The notes: a model not told the origin generated them from the sequence alone. Positions 8,177 to 16,968 are shown, numbered from the stretch's first letter. The stretch is 64,000 nucleotides of DNA from Nostoc sp. UHCC 0302 (GCF_038096175.1 NZ_CP151099.1:498501-562500); one strand, 5' to 3'. Numbers and translations: made by a program.

Positions 8177-10441
8177 CTAAGCTTTATGAAGATTAACTCC
8201 ACTTCTCCAGCCAACTTGAATACCATAAAAAGCTTGTTGAATATACTTAAGCAAAATTGCATTTGGAAGATGATGAGTGAATTTTAGACGGATTATTCTT
8301 AATAAGCAGCGATAGGTTAATAGAAATGTTAAACGAGCAATTAATATAGGAAGTGAAACTTTATTGAATCCATGCTTGACTGCAAAATAAGTTGTATTTT
8401 TTGCTAAAGAGTACCAGCAAGTTAGGTGTTTTTGGTCAATCCGATTATGACTAGGTTGGGGAAAATGATCTACAGATACATCAGCATAATGAACTTCATA
8501 ACCTGCTTTAATTAAGCGCAAGCAAACATCTGTTTCATCAAGAAAATAATCAAAAAATTCATCATAGCCGTTAATTTTTTCTAGTAATTCTTTACGAAAA
8601 GATGAATTAGTACCCATTAATCCATTGAACCAAAAACCGTTTGCTTTGTTATAGCTAGCAGCATCAGCAGAACGGACTGCAATAGTTTCGCTGAAAAGAT
8701 TTGTGACACCATGATGAAACTGTAAGGGGTAACCAGGACGAGTTAAGTCTCGAACTGCGCCACCAACGGCTGCACATTTGTCTCCATGTTGTGCATAAAT
8801 GAGTAACAATTGTTCTATCCATTCAGATGGTGGAACTGCATCATCATCAACAAAAGCAACAATTGAGCCTGTTGCTAACTTAATTCCAACATTTCGAGAG
8901 TAACTAATGTTTTTCGGCTCAACTTGGTGAAAACTGAGTTTAAAGCTATTCTTACTAAATGCCTCAAAGACGATTTCACTAGTCTCAGTTGTCGATGAAG
9001 CATCAATAACAATTACTTCAAAATTTTGGTACTGAATTAGTTCAAGTGATTGCAGAGATTTCTTTAGTGCATTGGGGCGATCGCTTGTACAAATTATGAT
9101 AGAAACTAAAGGAAATAATGGAGTAGGTTTTACTTTGGGCATTTGTGATAACTTGAGCTTGTAAATTTGCCAGTATATCTGCCACACCTGATTAATAGTT
9201 TTAATAACCGCTTTAGTTAAAACTAAAGGATTGATGGAAACAGGTACATAACCATTACCTGTAAAGTAGTAAACCTGTTTAGCCAGATTTAGAATGTAAA
9301 GATCAGGATTTTGATAGCTCACAAGAGCAATATCAATTGGTTTCCAAATCAAGGCAATTAACCAGAAATAAATTTGATTTGTTAATTTATTAGCCGGATT
9401 CCAAAAACTAACTTCTTGTTCAGACTCTATCTTTCTTAATACCTGGTTTTGTGAATCGTTTTGATAGATAGTAGACTGCACCCAAACCTGAGCTTTTTTA
9501 TTAACAACATCTTCTAAAGTATATTCAGGGTAATTTAGTTCTCTTGGCATTTTTCCCTGAATACCTTTGATAAAGTCTTGAAAACCTGCAATAGAAATTT
9601 CAGCTAAAAAGTACCTTCCTGTAGCAGCGTAATAAACTAGCCGTGGTAGACTTACAACAACCCTTTTCAGTAAAAGGTTTGGGTGATGTTTTTGCCAACA
9701 ATAACAGAGATTCCGTTCATCATAATAATTAATCCAAGGTCTACATTTAAAATCAGGTGAATTATGCCAAATAATTGAAGCTGGATTTACAGCAATAATC
9801 CAACCTGATTGTTTAGCTCGTAAGCACCATTCCACATCATCAAAATGCAAAAAGTAATTTTCAAACACTCCAATTTTTTGAATAATTTCACGCCGTAATA
9901 GCAATGATGCTGCTGCACAGACATCTACACTAATATAAGGTTTACCCTTTAGGAGTTCTTCATTAGATATATTACTTTCGTTGCCAAAATTAATTTTTAA
10001 ATGTGCTTTTTCATAGTTAATAAAACTCCCAGCTTCTTGAATTGTGTCAGGTTGCTGTAGTTTACGAATTTGAGAACCTACTAAACCTACTTCATCGTAT
10101 TTTTGTAAAGTTTGAACGAGTGAAGTTAAAGCTAATGGATCTAGACGAACATCATTATCAAGTAGCCAAATATAATCATATTCAAGCTCACTAACGGTTT
10201 GTAAACCATAAGAAAAGCCTCCAGAACCACCTAAGTTATTACCTGTCTGTAAAACCTGTACTTTGCCAGGATATTGTTTTTCAAGGTAAGCTTGAGTACC
10301 ATCTGTTGAAGCATTATCTACAACATAAATATCAACTTCAATGTTTGATAATATCAGTTTTAAAAGGTCTTTTATAAGCAAACGAATATCCTGTAATTTG
10401 TTCCAAGTAACAATAACAGTAGCAACTTTGAGGCTTACCAT
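8177..10441 (-). CDS. Two-domain GT2 glycosyltransferase, GlfT1-like N-terminal half
   Basis: The 754-residue protein contains two GT-A glycosyltransferase domains. The first (about 5-290) has VIVTWNK, DNASTDGT, NNLGGSGGF (69-76), the DND metal motif at 95-97 and DDVEWCLRAKQSGW; the GGSGGF loop is shared with mycobacterial GlfT1, which attaches the first galactofuranose units. The second (about 443-690) begins PLVSIIICTSDRPN, has VDDDAVPP at about 531-534 and DETDVCLRLIKAGY. It is the first gene of the minus-strand glycan operon and lies 41 bases before wzm. I infer that it primes or elongates the same polymer that GlfT2-like and Glf serve; the second domain may add a different sugar. Confidence 0.82.
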   Translation of the reverse strand: MVSLKVATVIVTWNKLQDIRLLIKDLLKLILSNIEVDIYVVDNASTDGTQAYLEKQYPGKVQVLQTGNNLGGSGGFSYGLQTVSELEYDYIWLLDNDVRLDPLALTSLVQTLQKYDEVGLVGSQIRKLQQPDTIQEAGSFINYEKAHLKINFGNESNISNEELLKGKPYISVDVCAAASLLLRREIIQKIGVFENYFLHFDDVEWCLRAKQSGWIIAVNPASIIWHNSPDFKCRPWINYYDERNLCYCWQKHHPNLLLKRVVVSLPRLVYYAATGRYFLAEISIAGFQDFIKGIQGKMPRELNYPEYTLEDVVNKKAQVWVQSTIYQNDSQNQVLRKIESEQEVSFWNPANKLTNQIYFWLIALIWKPIDIALVSYQNPDLYILNLAKQVYYFTGNGYVPVSINPLVLTKAVIKTINQVWQIYWQIYKLKLSQMPKVKPTPLFPLVSIIICTSDRPNALKKSLQSLELIQYQNFEVIVIDASSTTETSEIVFEAFSKNSFKLSFHQVEPKNISYSRNVGIKLATGSIVAFVDDDAVPPSEWIEQLLLIYAQHGDKCAAVGGAVRDLTRPGYPLQFHHGVTNLFSETIAVRSADAASYNKANGFWFNGLMGTNSSFRKELLEKINGYDEFFDYFLDETDVCLRLIKAGYEVHYADVSVDHFPQPSHNRIDQKHLTCWYSLAKNTTYFAVKHGFNKVSLPILIARLTFLLTYRCLLRIIRLKFTHHLPNAILLKYIQQAFYGIQVGWRSGVNLHKA

Positions 10442-10605
10442 ATAATTGATATAGCTGTGTATATTTGCTAATTAATATCTATTCATTAATTAAATTAATT
10501 CCTCAGCTTGATAAACACCTAAACATGAGCTTGATTGAGTAAAAAATCTATTCTCTACCTATTTTCTAAATATAAATTATCTATCCGGAAAATAAATTTG
10601 CACCT

Positions 10606-10639
10606 AGTTCAAAAATGTAACTTGTTCGATTTTTGAACT
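10606..10639. repeat. Inverted repeat upstream of the glycan operon
   Basis: AGTTCAAAAAT (10606-10616) and its reverse complement (10629-10639) form an 11-bp stem with a 12-base loop, about 165 bases upstream of the first operon gene. It may be an operator-like or leader structure; there is no further support. Confidence 0.35.
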
Positions 10640-11065
10640 CGTCTTCCTCTAGAGTGATTATTTTTAGATATAAACCTTATAGAGGTAATTTAAAATACAT
10701 CTAAGTAGCTGCTGAAAGATAGAGTTAAAATTAACCCAGGTATCTGTGACAAAGTTGAAATTTTTGGTAGTTAAAAGTACAGTTGTATAACTGCTTGATT
10801 TCTACCATCTGAGTAGAAAATATCTAAAGAATGTTATTAAATTGAAAAAAGTGTTTGGATATTAAATATAAATTATTAAGTATTGGCTATTTATTATTTA
10901 CTTAAACAAAAAAGCCAAATTGTAGTATTTAAAATAACTTGCAACTCTTCAGTAACTACCATGAACAGCGTATATTAGGACTGATGAAAACTATTTTTCC
11001 TTTATGCATCAATATTTTTTGAAAATGAAAAGAGATGCATAATCTACATTAATTATTCCCAAATT

Positions 11066-11111
11066 AAAAATTGGGGTAGTTCTAGAAATTTCTAGAACTA
11101 CCCCAATTTTT
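11066..11111. terminator. Perfect 46-bp palindrome, terminator-like
   Basis: The 23-base left arm (11066-11088) is the exact reverse complement of the right arm (11089-11111), with A-run and T-run at the outer ends, so it can work as a terminator in both directions. It sits 16 bases before the target duplication of the insertion sequence, with no adjacent host gene to terminate. Confidence 0.7.
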
Positions 11112-11127
11112 CGACGAAATAATAAAT

Positions 11128-11142
11128 CCAGATGTACTCTTT
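11128..11142. repeat. Insertion-sequence target duplication, left copy
   Basis: CCAGATGTACTCTTT here matches CTAGATGTACTCTTT at 12778-12792 in 14 of 15 positions, and both copies directly abut the inverted ends of the element. Confidence 0.75.
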
Positions 11143-11208
11143 GGTGTTGACTTTGAGGGCTTGAGGTGGTAGTTTCTCATGCAATTCGTATGTAGCGTGT
11201 GAATGTAA

Positions 11209-11436
11209 ATGCAAGAGTTTAAAAGTCCAAGCAGTCGGTTGGCAAGGTTATTTCACAAGGGTCGAGACAATTGGAAGCAGAGAGCCTTGGAAAAACAAAA
11301 AAAACTCAGAGCATTAGAAATAAAAGTGAGAGATTTATCCGCATCAAGAGATTATTGGAAAAATCGAGCTAAAATTGCCGAAGAAAAACTACACAAAGCG
11401 AATATAGAAACAGAGGCGGAAAAAAAAAGAGATTGA
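11209..11436 (+). CDS. Transposase N-terminal part (coiled coil), before an A9 frameshift site
   Basis: Seventy-five residues, almost entirely charged helix (RDNWKQRALEKQKKLRALEIKVRDLSASRDYWKNRAKIAEEKL), very likely a coiled-coil or DNA-binding leader of the transposase. The frame ends in TGA at 11434 just after nine consecutive A (11420-11428). The second frame is open right through this A-run and continues into the catalytic part, reading KKKEIDSKEELVAKGHHYSAEIILLSV. Loss of one A, or a net +1 slip, would give a single protein of about 510 residues. Either programmed slippage or a recent inactivating mutation explains this. Confidence 0.75.
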   Translation: MQEFKSPSSRLARLFHKGRDNWKQRALEKQKKLRALEIKVRDLSASRDYWKNRAKIAEEKLHKANIETEAEKKRD

Positions 11437-11497
11437 CTCAAAAGAAGAATTAGTCGCCAAGGGGCATCATTATTCAGCCGAAATTATCCTTCTTTCA

Positions 11498-12742
11498 GTG
11501 CAGCAGGTCATAGAGTGTGGCAATAGTTATAGAGGAGCCGAGAAGACTTTCGATTTGTACAAAGAATTGTTTTCACAGGAGACTCCCAGCTTTAGTAGTA
11601 TTAGGAAATGGTTAGGGCGAATTGGTTTTTTTGAACTAACCAGAGAGAAAGAAACGAGAAATGACTGGATTTTTATTGTTGATTTAACTGTAGAACTAGG
11701 AACAGAAAAAGGACTGGTAGTTTTAGGAGTTTCACAACAAAAGCTAGAAGAAGAAATCTTGCCGTTAAGAAGAGGATTACAGCATCAGGATGTTCAAATT
11801 CTGGCATTAGAAATTATGCGTTCAACCAGAGGTGAACTCATACAAGAGAAATTAACGGAAGTTAGCCTCAAATATGGTTGTCCTCGGCAAATAATTGCTG
11901 ACCATGGAAGTGATATCCAAAAAGGAATTAAACTGTATCAACAAAATCATCCTGATGTAATTTATACGTATGATGTAACTCATGCAATGGCTTTATTACT
12001 CAAGCATGAATTACATGGTTCTGACAAATACCAATCTTTTATACAGCAGTGTAGCCAATGTCGAAAACAACTGCAACAAACTGAACTATCTTTCCTAGCT
12101 CCGCCCTCTCAACGCTCACAATGCCGTTACTTTAACTTAGAAAAACTCATAAATTGGGCTTTATATCTGCTGAATTCACCATTAGATGTTTTAACGGATT
12201 TAGTACCAAATATTGAACCAGAAATTCTTCTGAATAAATTGAAACAGAAGTTAGGGTGGTTAGCTGACTATCAAGACTCGCTAAATAATTGGAACCAAAT
12301 GGTTCAAATGACCCGTTTTGTAGAGACTCAGATTAAAATTTGTGGATTAAATCAAGAGGTTAAGAGCATTATTCAACAACACTTAACATTGAAAATGGGT
12401 TCTCTAGAGACTTTTGCACAAAAAATTATCAGCTATCTCATACAAGAAATTTCTCAAAGCCAATCAGGTCAGACATTATTAGCTACTTCTGACGTTTTAG
12501 AATCACTATTTGGTAAATACAAGTACATTTCTTCTCGCTCTCCTCTTAAACAAATAAGTCAATTATTTTTGAGTATTTGTTTATCTACCATGAATTTGAC
12601 AACTACTCTTGTGAAAGAAGCATTAGAGACAGTACGTTTTTTGGATGTTGAAGATTGGGCAGCTCAAGTTTTTGGCCAATCCATGCTCTCGAAAAGAAAA
12701 ATTTTGTTTTCTGCCGCAACTGACGACACAGAAACTGCATGA
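11498..12742 (+). CDS. Transposase catalytic part, DDE-like, unclassified family
   Basis: The 414-residue frame starts here only with GTG; its true beginning is probably upstream through the A9 site. Likely acidic catalytic residues are the D of IFIVDLT (about 67), the D of IIADHGSDIQKG, and the E of SDVLESLFGKYK near residue 350, a DDE arrangement; DVTHAMALLLK also looks conserved. The remainder is helical with paired Cys and Gln-rich segments. It lies inside an element with inverted ends and target duplications, so the transposase call is supported by context. I cannot name the IS family. Confidence 0.8.
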   Translation: MQQVIECGNSYRGAEKTFDLYKELFSQETPSFSSIRKWLGRIGFFELTREKETRNDWIFIVDLTVELGTEKGLVVLGVSQQKLEEEILPLRRGLQHQDVQILALEIMRSTRGELIQEKLTEVSLKYGCPRQIIADHGSDIQKGIKLYQQNHPDVIYTYDVTHAMALLLKHELHGSDKYQSFIQQCSQCRKQLQQTELSFLAPPSQRSQCRYFNLEKLINWALYLLNSPLDVLTDLVPNIEPEILLNKLKQKLGWLADYQDSLNNWNQMVQMTRFVETQIKICGLNQEVKSIIQQHLTLKMGSLETFAQKIISYLIQEISQSQSGQTLLATSDVLESLFGKYKYISSRSPLKQISQLFLSICLSTMNLTTTLVKEALETVRFLDVEDWAAQVFGQSMLSKRKILFSAATDDTETA

Positions 12743-12777
12743 AAAATTTTGAGCATTTCTCCCACAAAATCAACACC

Positions 12778-12792
12778 CTAGATGTACTCTTT
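12778..12792. repeat. Insertion-sequence target duplication, right copy
   Basis: Partner of 11128-11142 with one mismatch in 15 bases; it begins directly after the right inverted end. Confidence 0.75.
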
Positions 12793-12910
12793 GGCATACG
12801 TGCCATTGCAATACAAAGTGTTCTCCCTCACATAGCTTACCGAATGTTTACATAATTATTATCCAGAATGCTTAATGCAACTCAGTTTTCCCTCTTCAAT
12901 CTTGAATTGC

Positions 12911-13174
12911 TTAAGCTCTAGATGCAGGTTTCAAAAATAACCATGCGACAAAAAATGTAGCCGCTGTAAATATTTGCGTCAAATCTAAAGCAGATAGATA
13001 GCCATCGGCAAATGAAGCGATACTGCGATCGGTAATGCCAAATACCCAAGAAGACAGGCCAAACAGCCAAATTCCATTCTTGAGATTTCCGATAAATTCT
13101 TTAGATTCTGATGGTTGTTGGTCGTTCATGATCTTCTGCTCCGTTGGTGAAGAATCTGGTGATTGATTAGCCAA
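12911..13174 (-). CDS. Small hydrophobic protein of unknown function
   Basis: A protein of 87 residues with a polar Gln/Ser-rich N-terminus and two hydrophobic segments (about 30-48 and 64-82: LTQIFTAATFFVAWLFL), so probably a small membrane protein. The longest start is TTG at 13174; an ATG at 13129 would give 72 residues with the same membrane parts and a weak AGAAG upstream. I do not recognise a family. It stands alone between the insertion sequence and uvsE. Confidence 0.5.
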   Translation of the reverse strand: MANQSPDSSPTEQKIMNDQQPSESKEFIGNLKNGIWLFGLSSWVFGITDRSIASFADGYLSALDLTQIFTAATFFVAWLFLKPASRA

Positions 13175-13592
13175 GAAGTTTTTCTGATTCCTAACGCTAC
13201 ATTTATTTTATATTAATAAATATTTCAGGCTATTGACTTACCTACCCAAAGGTACATCTACTAATCTTGACATTCTTCTTTTGGTTAGGTTATCGGCGAT
13301 CGCCATGTAATCCTTGATGCTACAAACTTCTCAGCTTGCGGCTTAAGTACTTTTATTACTAAATCTTTAAAAAACTATATAAACATTTATCTAAAGTATA
13401 TCCTATTTATAGTACATATATACCATTAAGGATGTATCTGCTGGCTATTTAAAGATGTAAAAAATACCAAGCACCAAGCACTTACACCCTTGAGACTTCA
13501 GACTTCATTCTTTAGGTTCTCGTAACTCGCTGGTAGAAATTGTTTAAATAAAAGAATGGCTTAAAACAGGCAACAGTTAGTAAAATTAGTTA
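13175..13592. other. Intergenic region upstream of uvsE
   Basis: About 420 A+T-rich bases without a supportable gene. It includes one GGCGATCGCC copy of HIP1 and a CACCAAGCACTTACACCC-type repeat common between Nostoc genes. A promoter for uvsE is expected but no boxes could be assigned. Confidence 0.4.
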
Positions 13593-14540
13593 ATGACCGT
13601 AATCCAGTTCCAAAATCTACCTGATGCACAGCAGTGCCAAAAAAGTACACTGCCCCACTTAGGGCTAGTTTGCATCACTTCTGACAAACAAGTGCGCTTT
13701 CGGACAATGACGCGCACACGATATTTAAAACTCTCCTTGAGCGATCGCCAAAGCACCTTAAGTGAACTGTATCGGCATAACTTACGACGCTTGCATGATG
13801 CCCTCTCCTTTTGCCAGCAGAACAAAATTCAGCTTTATCGGATGTCTTCTGCTTTATTTCCCTTAAGTGACTTAGAAGACGAAATCGGCGCAAATATATT
13901 AGAGGAAATGAGCGCTGATTTAGCAAAAATCGGTGAACGGGCAAACGCATTGAACATCAGAATGGTGCTACACCCAGATCAATATGTAGTGTTGAGTTCT
14001 GATTCGGCGGAAGTGGTACAAGCAAGCATCAACAATTTGGCAGGACACGCCCGCACCCTTGACTTACTGGGGTTACCTAAGTCGCCTTGGTCATTAATGA
14101 ATATTCATGGCGGCAAATCTGGACGTGCCGAACAACTGATAAAAGTAATTTCCGAATTACCAGACAACATCAAAAGCCGCTTGACACTAGAAAATGATGA
14201 ATACGCCTATAGCGCCGATGAAATTTTCGCAGTATGTCAACAAGCTGGCGTACCAATGGTATTCGATGCCCATCACCATATTTGCCACGAAAATTTAGAT
14301 AGCTATGATCAACCAAGTGTAGCTTCCATGTTTTACGCAGCGCGAGAGACTTGGGTAAACCCAGATTGGCAATTAGTACATATTTCCAACGGTGAGCAAG
14401 CTTTCAAAGATAGAAAACACAGTGACTTGATTACCGATATGCCTACTGTTTACCACCAAGCACCGTGGATCGAAGTCGAAGCTAAACAAAAAGAACAAGC
14501 GATCGCGCATTTGCGGTCTTGGTGGCTTATGGGACAATAA
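13593..14540 (+). CDS. uvsE: UV damage DNA endonuclease UvsE/UvdE
   Basis: The 315-residue protein follows the UvdE family along its length: LGLVCITSD near the N-terminus, NLRRLHDALSFC, YRMSSALFPLSD, the metal-binding LHPDQYVVLSS, NIHGGKSG, LENDE and FDAHHHICH, and the C-terminal WIEVEAKQKEQAI. These residues form the TIM barrel that holds two to three metal ions. The enzyme nicks 5' of cyclobutane dimers and 6-4 photoproducts, providing repair independent of UvrABC, which suits a light-exposed phototroph. The Hsp70-like gene starts 50 bases downstream on the same strand and may be co-transcribed. Confidence 0.93.
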   Translation: MTVIQFQNLPDAQQCQKSTLPHLGLVCITSDKQVRFRTMTRTRYLKLSLSDRQSTLSELYRHNLRRLHDALSFCQQNKIQLYRMSSALFPLSDLEDEIGANILEEMSADLAKIGERANALNIRMVLHPDQYVVLSSDSAEVVQASINNLAGHARTLDLLGLPKSPWSLMNIHGGKSGRAEQLIKVISELPDNIKSRLTLENDEYAYSADEIFAVCQQAGVPMVFDAHHHICHENLDSYDQPSVASMFYAARETWVNPDWQLVHISNGEQAFKDRKHSDLITDMPTVYHQAPWIEVEAKQKEQAIAHLRSWWLMGQ

Positions 14541-14590
14541 TCTCACATAAAACAGCACTTTGTGTCTTGGCGTGAGATAAATAAAAGAGT

Positions 14591-16189
14591 ATGGCGATCG
14601 CAATCGATTTTGGTACAAGCAACACAGTCATTGCTCGCTGGAACCCGGTAACCCAGCAGCCAGAAACCTTGAATCTTCCAGGTTTATCAATTCAGCAAAG
14701 TCTCAATCCGCCGCTAATTCCCAGCTTAGTTTATGTTGAACAAGCAACACAGGGTCAAGTTTTAGTAGGGCAACAAGTACGCGATCGCGGTCTTGACCTT
14801 AAAGGCGATACCCGATTTTTCCGCAGTTTTAAACGCGGTATTGGTGCAGATATTCAAGGATTTTTACCAGAACTCGATGGGCAACTCGTCACCTTCGAGC
14901 AAGTAGGACAATGGTTTCTCACCCAAGTGATTGAGCAACTAGCACCTCTAGAAGGTGGATTAGATTCTCTAGTTTTAACAGTACCTGTAGACAGCTTTGA
15001 AGCTTATCGTCACTGGTTGGGAAAAGTTTGTCAAGCACTCCCCGTGGAACAAGTGCGGATGTTGGATGAACCTACAGCCGCCGCTTTGGGTTATGGCTTA
15101 GCAGACCAAGAAATTCTCTTAGTGATTGACTTTGGCGGCGGTACTTTGGATTTATCCCTCGTGCGGTTGGATCAAGGCGTGCAAGCAACGGCAAAACCCT
15201 TGGGATTTCTTCTTAAGTGGGGTAATAAATCCCTTGCTGAAGATTCAAAGCAAAAAGTAAAAACTGCCCGCGTATTAGCAAAAGCTGGGCAGAATTTGGG
15301 TGGTACTGATATTGATAATTGGTTAGTAGATTACTTTAGTAAAACTCAAGGGTTAGCGGTAAGTCCTTTGACAACACGACTGGCAGAAAGGGTAAAAATT
15401 CAACTATCTAGCCAAAACCAAGCCAGTGAAGTTTATTTTGATGACGAGACATTTGAAAGCTATGAACTAGAACTAAACCGCGACACCTTAGAAGATATCC
15501 TCAAAGAACACTCATTTTTTCAACTATTAGATGAGTCGATGACGACACTTTTACAACAAGCCAGACGCCAAGGAATAGAACTTACAGATATTAACGCAGT
15601 TTTATTAGTTGGTGGAACTGTGCAGCTACCAGCAGTGCAGACATGGGTAAAACAGTATTTTGAGCCAGGAAAAATTCGTTGCGAACGTCCTTTTGAAGCG
15701 ATCGCTCAAGGTGCATTGCAGCTAGCTCAAGGCGTAGAAATCAAAGATTTCCTCTACCATAGCTACGGTGTCCGCTATTGGGATCGGCGCAATCAACGCC
15801 ACAAATGGCATCCGATTATTAAAGCTGGACAGGCATACCCAATGAGCCAAGCGGTAGAGTTAGTCTTGGGTGCATCTATGGAGAGCCAACCCAGTATTGA
15901 ATTAATTATGGGAGAATTGGGAGCGGAAACAGGTGGTACTGAAGTATATTTTGATGGCGATCGCTTAATTACTCGCCGTTTTGAGGGTAATGAAACCAGC
16001 GTCAAACCCCTCAACGATTCTGAAGGTGCTAGAACAATTGCCAAGCTAACACCACCAGGATATCCAGGAAGCGATCGGATTAAAATTCTGTTTCAAGTAG
16101 ATGAACAGCGTTTTTTGCGAATCACTGTTGAGGACTTGCTGACAAATGACACACTTTTGGAGAATCAGCTTGTGGCACAGTTGAGTTAG
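14591..16189 (+). CDS. Hsp70-family (DnaK-like) ATPase
   Basis: The protein has 532 residues. The actin-like nucleotide-binding domain is clear: phosphate 1 AIDFGTSNTVIARW at 4-17, DEPTAAALGYG, phosphate 2 VIDFGGGTLDLSLVRL, the connecting LGGTDIDNWL, and the adenosine motif VLLVGGTVQLPAVQTW. The following substrate-binding-like part (about 380-532) is short and diverges from DnaK, and there is no helical lid or EEVD-like tail. It belongs to the shortened Hsp70-like group frequent in cyanobacteria; the client is unknown. It follows uvsE by 50 bases. Confidence 0.88.
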   Translation: MAIAIDFGTSNTVIARWNPVTQQPETLNLPGLSIQQSLNPPLIPSLVYVEQATQGQVLVGQQVRDRGLDLKGDTRFFRSFKRGIGADIQGFLPELDGQLVTFEQVGQWFLTQVIEQLAPLEGGLDSLVLTVPVDSFEAYRHWLGKVCQALPVEQVRMLDEPTAAALGYGLADQEILLVIDFGGGTLDLSLVRLDQGVQATAKPLGFLLKWGNKSLAEDSKQKVKTARVLAKAGQNLGGTDIDNWLVDYFSKTQGLAVSPLTTRLAERVKIQLSSQNQASEVYFDDETFESYELELNRDTLEDILKEHSFFQLLDESMTTLLQQARRQGIELTDINAVLLVGGTVQLPAVQTWVKQYFEPGKIRCERPFEAIAQGALQLAQGVEIKDFLYHSYGVRYWDRRNQRHKWHPIIKAGQAYPMSQAVELVLGASMESQPSIELIMGELGAETGGTEVYFDGDRLITRRFEGNETSVKPLNDSEGARTIAKLTPPGYPGSDRIKILFQVDEQRFLRITVEDLLTNDTLLENQLVAQLS

Positions 16190-16209
16190 ACTACTGCGCG
16201 TTTAACTAT

Positions 16210-16614
16210 TTAAGTAAAAGGGTTTAAAAGTGGGACACCGCAGCCATCAAAATCACAGATGTTGCGCGTTACTAAGGTCAATTGATGAATTTGAGCAGTA
16301 GCAGCAATCATCATATCTGCTTGGATGTGTGTTTTCCCACTTGATCTTAGTTGACCTCGCAATTCACCGCAGCGTTTGGCAATTTCAATGGTGATCGGCA
16401 ATACTTGACAGTTATTTTCCAAAAAGCTCTCAAAACATATTTGAATTCTAGGGTTGGGCTTGAATGTCAGCCCATAAAATATTTCTTCAACGGTAACCGC
16501 ACTCAGAACTATTGAGGAAACTCTTTCTGCCCATTTCATTACACCAGAGTTAGGTTGGAGTCTTACTAATTCGCTAATAATGTTAGTGTCACAGAGAAAA
16601 GTCATCAATGGCAT
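16210..16614 (-). CDS. vapC: PIN-domain toxin, VapC family
   Basis: The 134-residue protein shows the PIN acidic residues in order: CDTNIISELVR, the glutamate in SAVTVEEIFYGL, and the aspartates in IQADMMIAATA and ICDFDGCG. PIN toxins are Mg-dependent ribonucleases that often cut tRNA or rRNA. Two in-frame ATGs are possible (16614 and 16605); the second gives MTFLCDTN, the usual distance to the motif. The gene overlaps the end of the antitoxin gene by 17-26 bases, as usual for type II modules. Confidence 0.9.
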   Translation of the reverse strand: MPLMTFLCDTNIISELVRLQPNSGVMKWAERVSSIVLSAVTVEEIFYGLTFKPNPRIQICFESFLENNCQVLPITIEIAKRCGELRGQLRSSGKTHIQADMMIAATAQIHQLTLVTRNICDFDGCGVPLLNPFT

Positions 16615-16879
16615 CAGCGAAAGGGTTAGGACGGTCTTGGCGGGAGGGTACTTCGAGGATATAGTCTTCCTCAGCAGCTATCTGACGTAGTTCTTTAAAG
16701 GCATCAGCTAGAGAAATCTTTTCGCGCTGCTTGCGCCATGTCAAGAATTCCTCAAATATCTCAGCTTCAACAACAACAGCTACCAGTTGATTTCGGTTGT
16801 AGATGAGTTGAGGTTCTTTAGTTACAGCATGAATTAGTTCGGAGAACCTCTGTTTCGCTTCTGCAATTCTCCAGTTCAT
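16589..16879 (-). CDS. Phd/YefM-family antitoxin
   Basis: Starting at the ATG at 16879 the protein has 96 residues and opens MNWRIAEAKQRFSELIHAV, the usual N-terminal fold of Phd/YefM antitoxins; the following YNRNQLVAVVVEAEIFEEF strand is also typical. An AGGAG is just ahead of this ATG, whereas the upstream in-frame start at 16906 has none. The acidic C-terminal tail (FADAIDDFSL) would bind the toxin. It overlaps the PIN toxin gene and presumably represses the pair together with it. Confidence 0.88.
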   Translation of the reverse strand: MNWRIAEAKQRFSELIHAVTKEPQLIYNRNQLVAVVVEAEIFEEFLTWRKQREKISLADAFKELRQIAAEEDYILEVPSRQDRPNPFADAIDDFSL

Positions 16880-16968
16880 TCTCCTACCTCTTTTATTGAT
16901 AATCATGTCTATAATTTGGTTTTCCTCAGAGAGCGATGTCTACAATGATGCTCCGCCTACGCTCCTTC

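Larger units (their letters stand above)
10442..11127. other. A+T-rich intergenic region upstream of the glycan operon
   Basis: No convincing gene was found. The region should hold the promoter of the minus-strand glycan operon close to 10442-10600 but no consensus boxes could be fixed. It contains an inverted repeat at 10606-10639 and a 46-bp palindrome at 11066-11111. Confidence 0.5.
11143..12777 (+). mobile_element. 1635-bp insertion sequence with 17-bp inverted ends
   Basis: The left end GGTGTTGACTTTGAGGG (11143-11159) and the reverse complement of the right end (12761-12777), GGTGTTGATTTTGTGGG, agree in 15 of 17 positions. Near-identical 15-base direct repeats flank the element, which fixes both borders; two G bases shared by repeat and end leave a two-base ambiguity. 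The element carries one transposase reading frame that is split at a run of nine A. I do not recognise the IS family with certainty; the long target duplication is unusual. Confidence 0.85.

Noticed and set aside
11066-11111. Inverted end of the insertion sequence
   Set aside because: The target duplication starts 17 bases to its right and the far end of the IS has no matching sequence.
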